Positions 6,645-6,931 of a DNA stretch of 6,931 nt are shown piece by piece. The stretch is from contig CAIWXY010000200.1 in assembly GCA_903916775.1 (NCBI GenBank), forward strand, positions 1 to 6,931, read 5' to 3'. A model generated the notes under the pieces. The model made no database searches. It was given only the letters and a program-made list of their open reading frames with translations, and was not told the DNA's origin. Position numbers and translations under genes: made by a program. How positions within the stretch are numbered: the first letter of the stretch is position 1; each line of letters starts with the position of its first letter. Origin of the DNA: an uncultured Actinomycetes bacterium. GTDB lineage: Bacteria; Actinomycetota; Actinomycetes; Nanopelagicales; Nanopelagicaceae.

Positions 6645-6931
6645 ATGAGCGAACAGATAAATCCAGCCGTTGAGACCGATGATCTTCCCGAGCAATTGCG
6701 CATTCGCCGCGAAAAGCGCAGTGCCATTTTGGCTCGCGGGGCGCAGGCCTACCCTGTAGCGGTTGCTCGCACTGCCTCGCTCAAAGAAATTCGTGAGCGT
6801 CATCAAGGGTTAGAGATTGATACCGCCACTGGAGTTATTGAGTCGCTTTCAGGTCGGGTAATTTTCAAACGTGACACCGGCAAGCTCTGCTTCGCGACTT
6901 TGCGTGAAGGCGATGGCACCGAGTTGCAGGC
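6645..6931 (+). CDS. lysS: Lysyl-tRNA synthetase, class II, N-terminal fragment (3' end cut by window)
   Basis: LysS charges tRNA(Lys) with lysine. Only the first 95 residues are present and the frame is open at the window end. The fragment begins with an acidic lead and then 'LPEQLRIRREKRSAIL' (14–29), 'YPVAVARTASL' (36–46) and the beginning of the OB-fold anticodon-binding domain, 'SGRVIFKRDTGKLCFATL' (69–86) followed by 'REGDGTELQ'. This arrangement is characteristic of bacterial class II LysRS of the actinobacterial type. The class II catalytic motifs lie beyond the window, so activity cannot be judged. The ATG at 6645 has AAGG at 6631–6634, 10 bases upstream. Location just after coaX is the usual order in many Actinobacteria and supports the assignment. 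A lysX-type fusion cannot be excluded from this fragment but the start shows no membrane segments. Confidence 0.9.
   Translation, partial: MSEQINPAVETDDLPEQLRIRREKRSAILARGAQAYPVAVARTASLKEIRERHQGLEIDTATGVIESLSGRVIFKRDTGKLCFATLREGDGTELQ

Overview
This window is part of a compact housekeeping operon for cofactor biosynthesis from an actinobacterium. All ten genes lie on the + strand. In order they are ftsH (3' end only), folE, folP, folB, folK, panC, nadB, nadC, coaX and lysS (5' end only). Three things point to Actinobacteria: the order ftsH–fol genes–panC–nadBC–coaX–lysS, the FtsH tail with an 'RPAWTGS' segment, and the actinobacterial style of FolP ('MHWRGH') and LysS ('LPEQLRIRREKR'). Hand-counted 60-base lines mostly fall between 40 and 50% GC, which is low for the phylum. 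Together with near-zero intergenic space this suggests a streamlined, free-living (for example freshwater planktonic, Nanopelagicales-like) lineage. That placement is an inference.

Layout: 2–340 encodes the C-terminal end of the membrane protease FtsH. From 343 to 2574 are four folate genes: GTP cyclohydrolase I, dihydropteroate synthase, dihydroneopterin aldolase and the pyrophosphokinase HPPK. The only noticeable gap, about 41 bases, precedes panC (2616–3389). NAD synthesis follows with nadB (3386–4999) and nadC (4996–5835). Then come the type III pantothenate kinase coaX (5836–6642) and the start of lysyl-tRNA synthetase (6645 to the window end). Five junctions are 4-base ATGA stop/start overlaps, and the others are 0–2 bases apart except folK–panC. 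Co-transcription and translational coupling are therefore likely.

How the genes work together: FolE, FolB, FolK and FolP supply most of the pterin branch of folate. NadB and NadC give two of the three steps from aspartate to nicotinate mononucleotide; nadA is not here. PanC and CoaX make pantothenate and then phosphorylate it toward CoA; panB and panD are not here. No RNA gene, mobile element, CRISPR array, convincing promoter, terminator or riboswitch is visible. I found no sign of a novel system. The points most worth a second look are a short PanC N-terminus, the reduced content of the operon, and a shift in base composition inside coaX.
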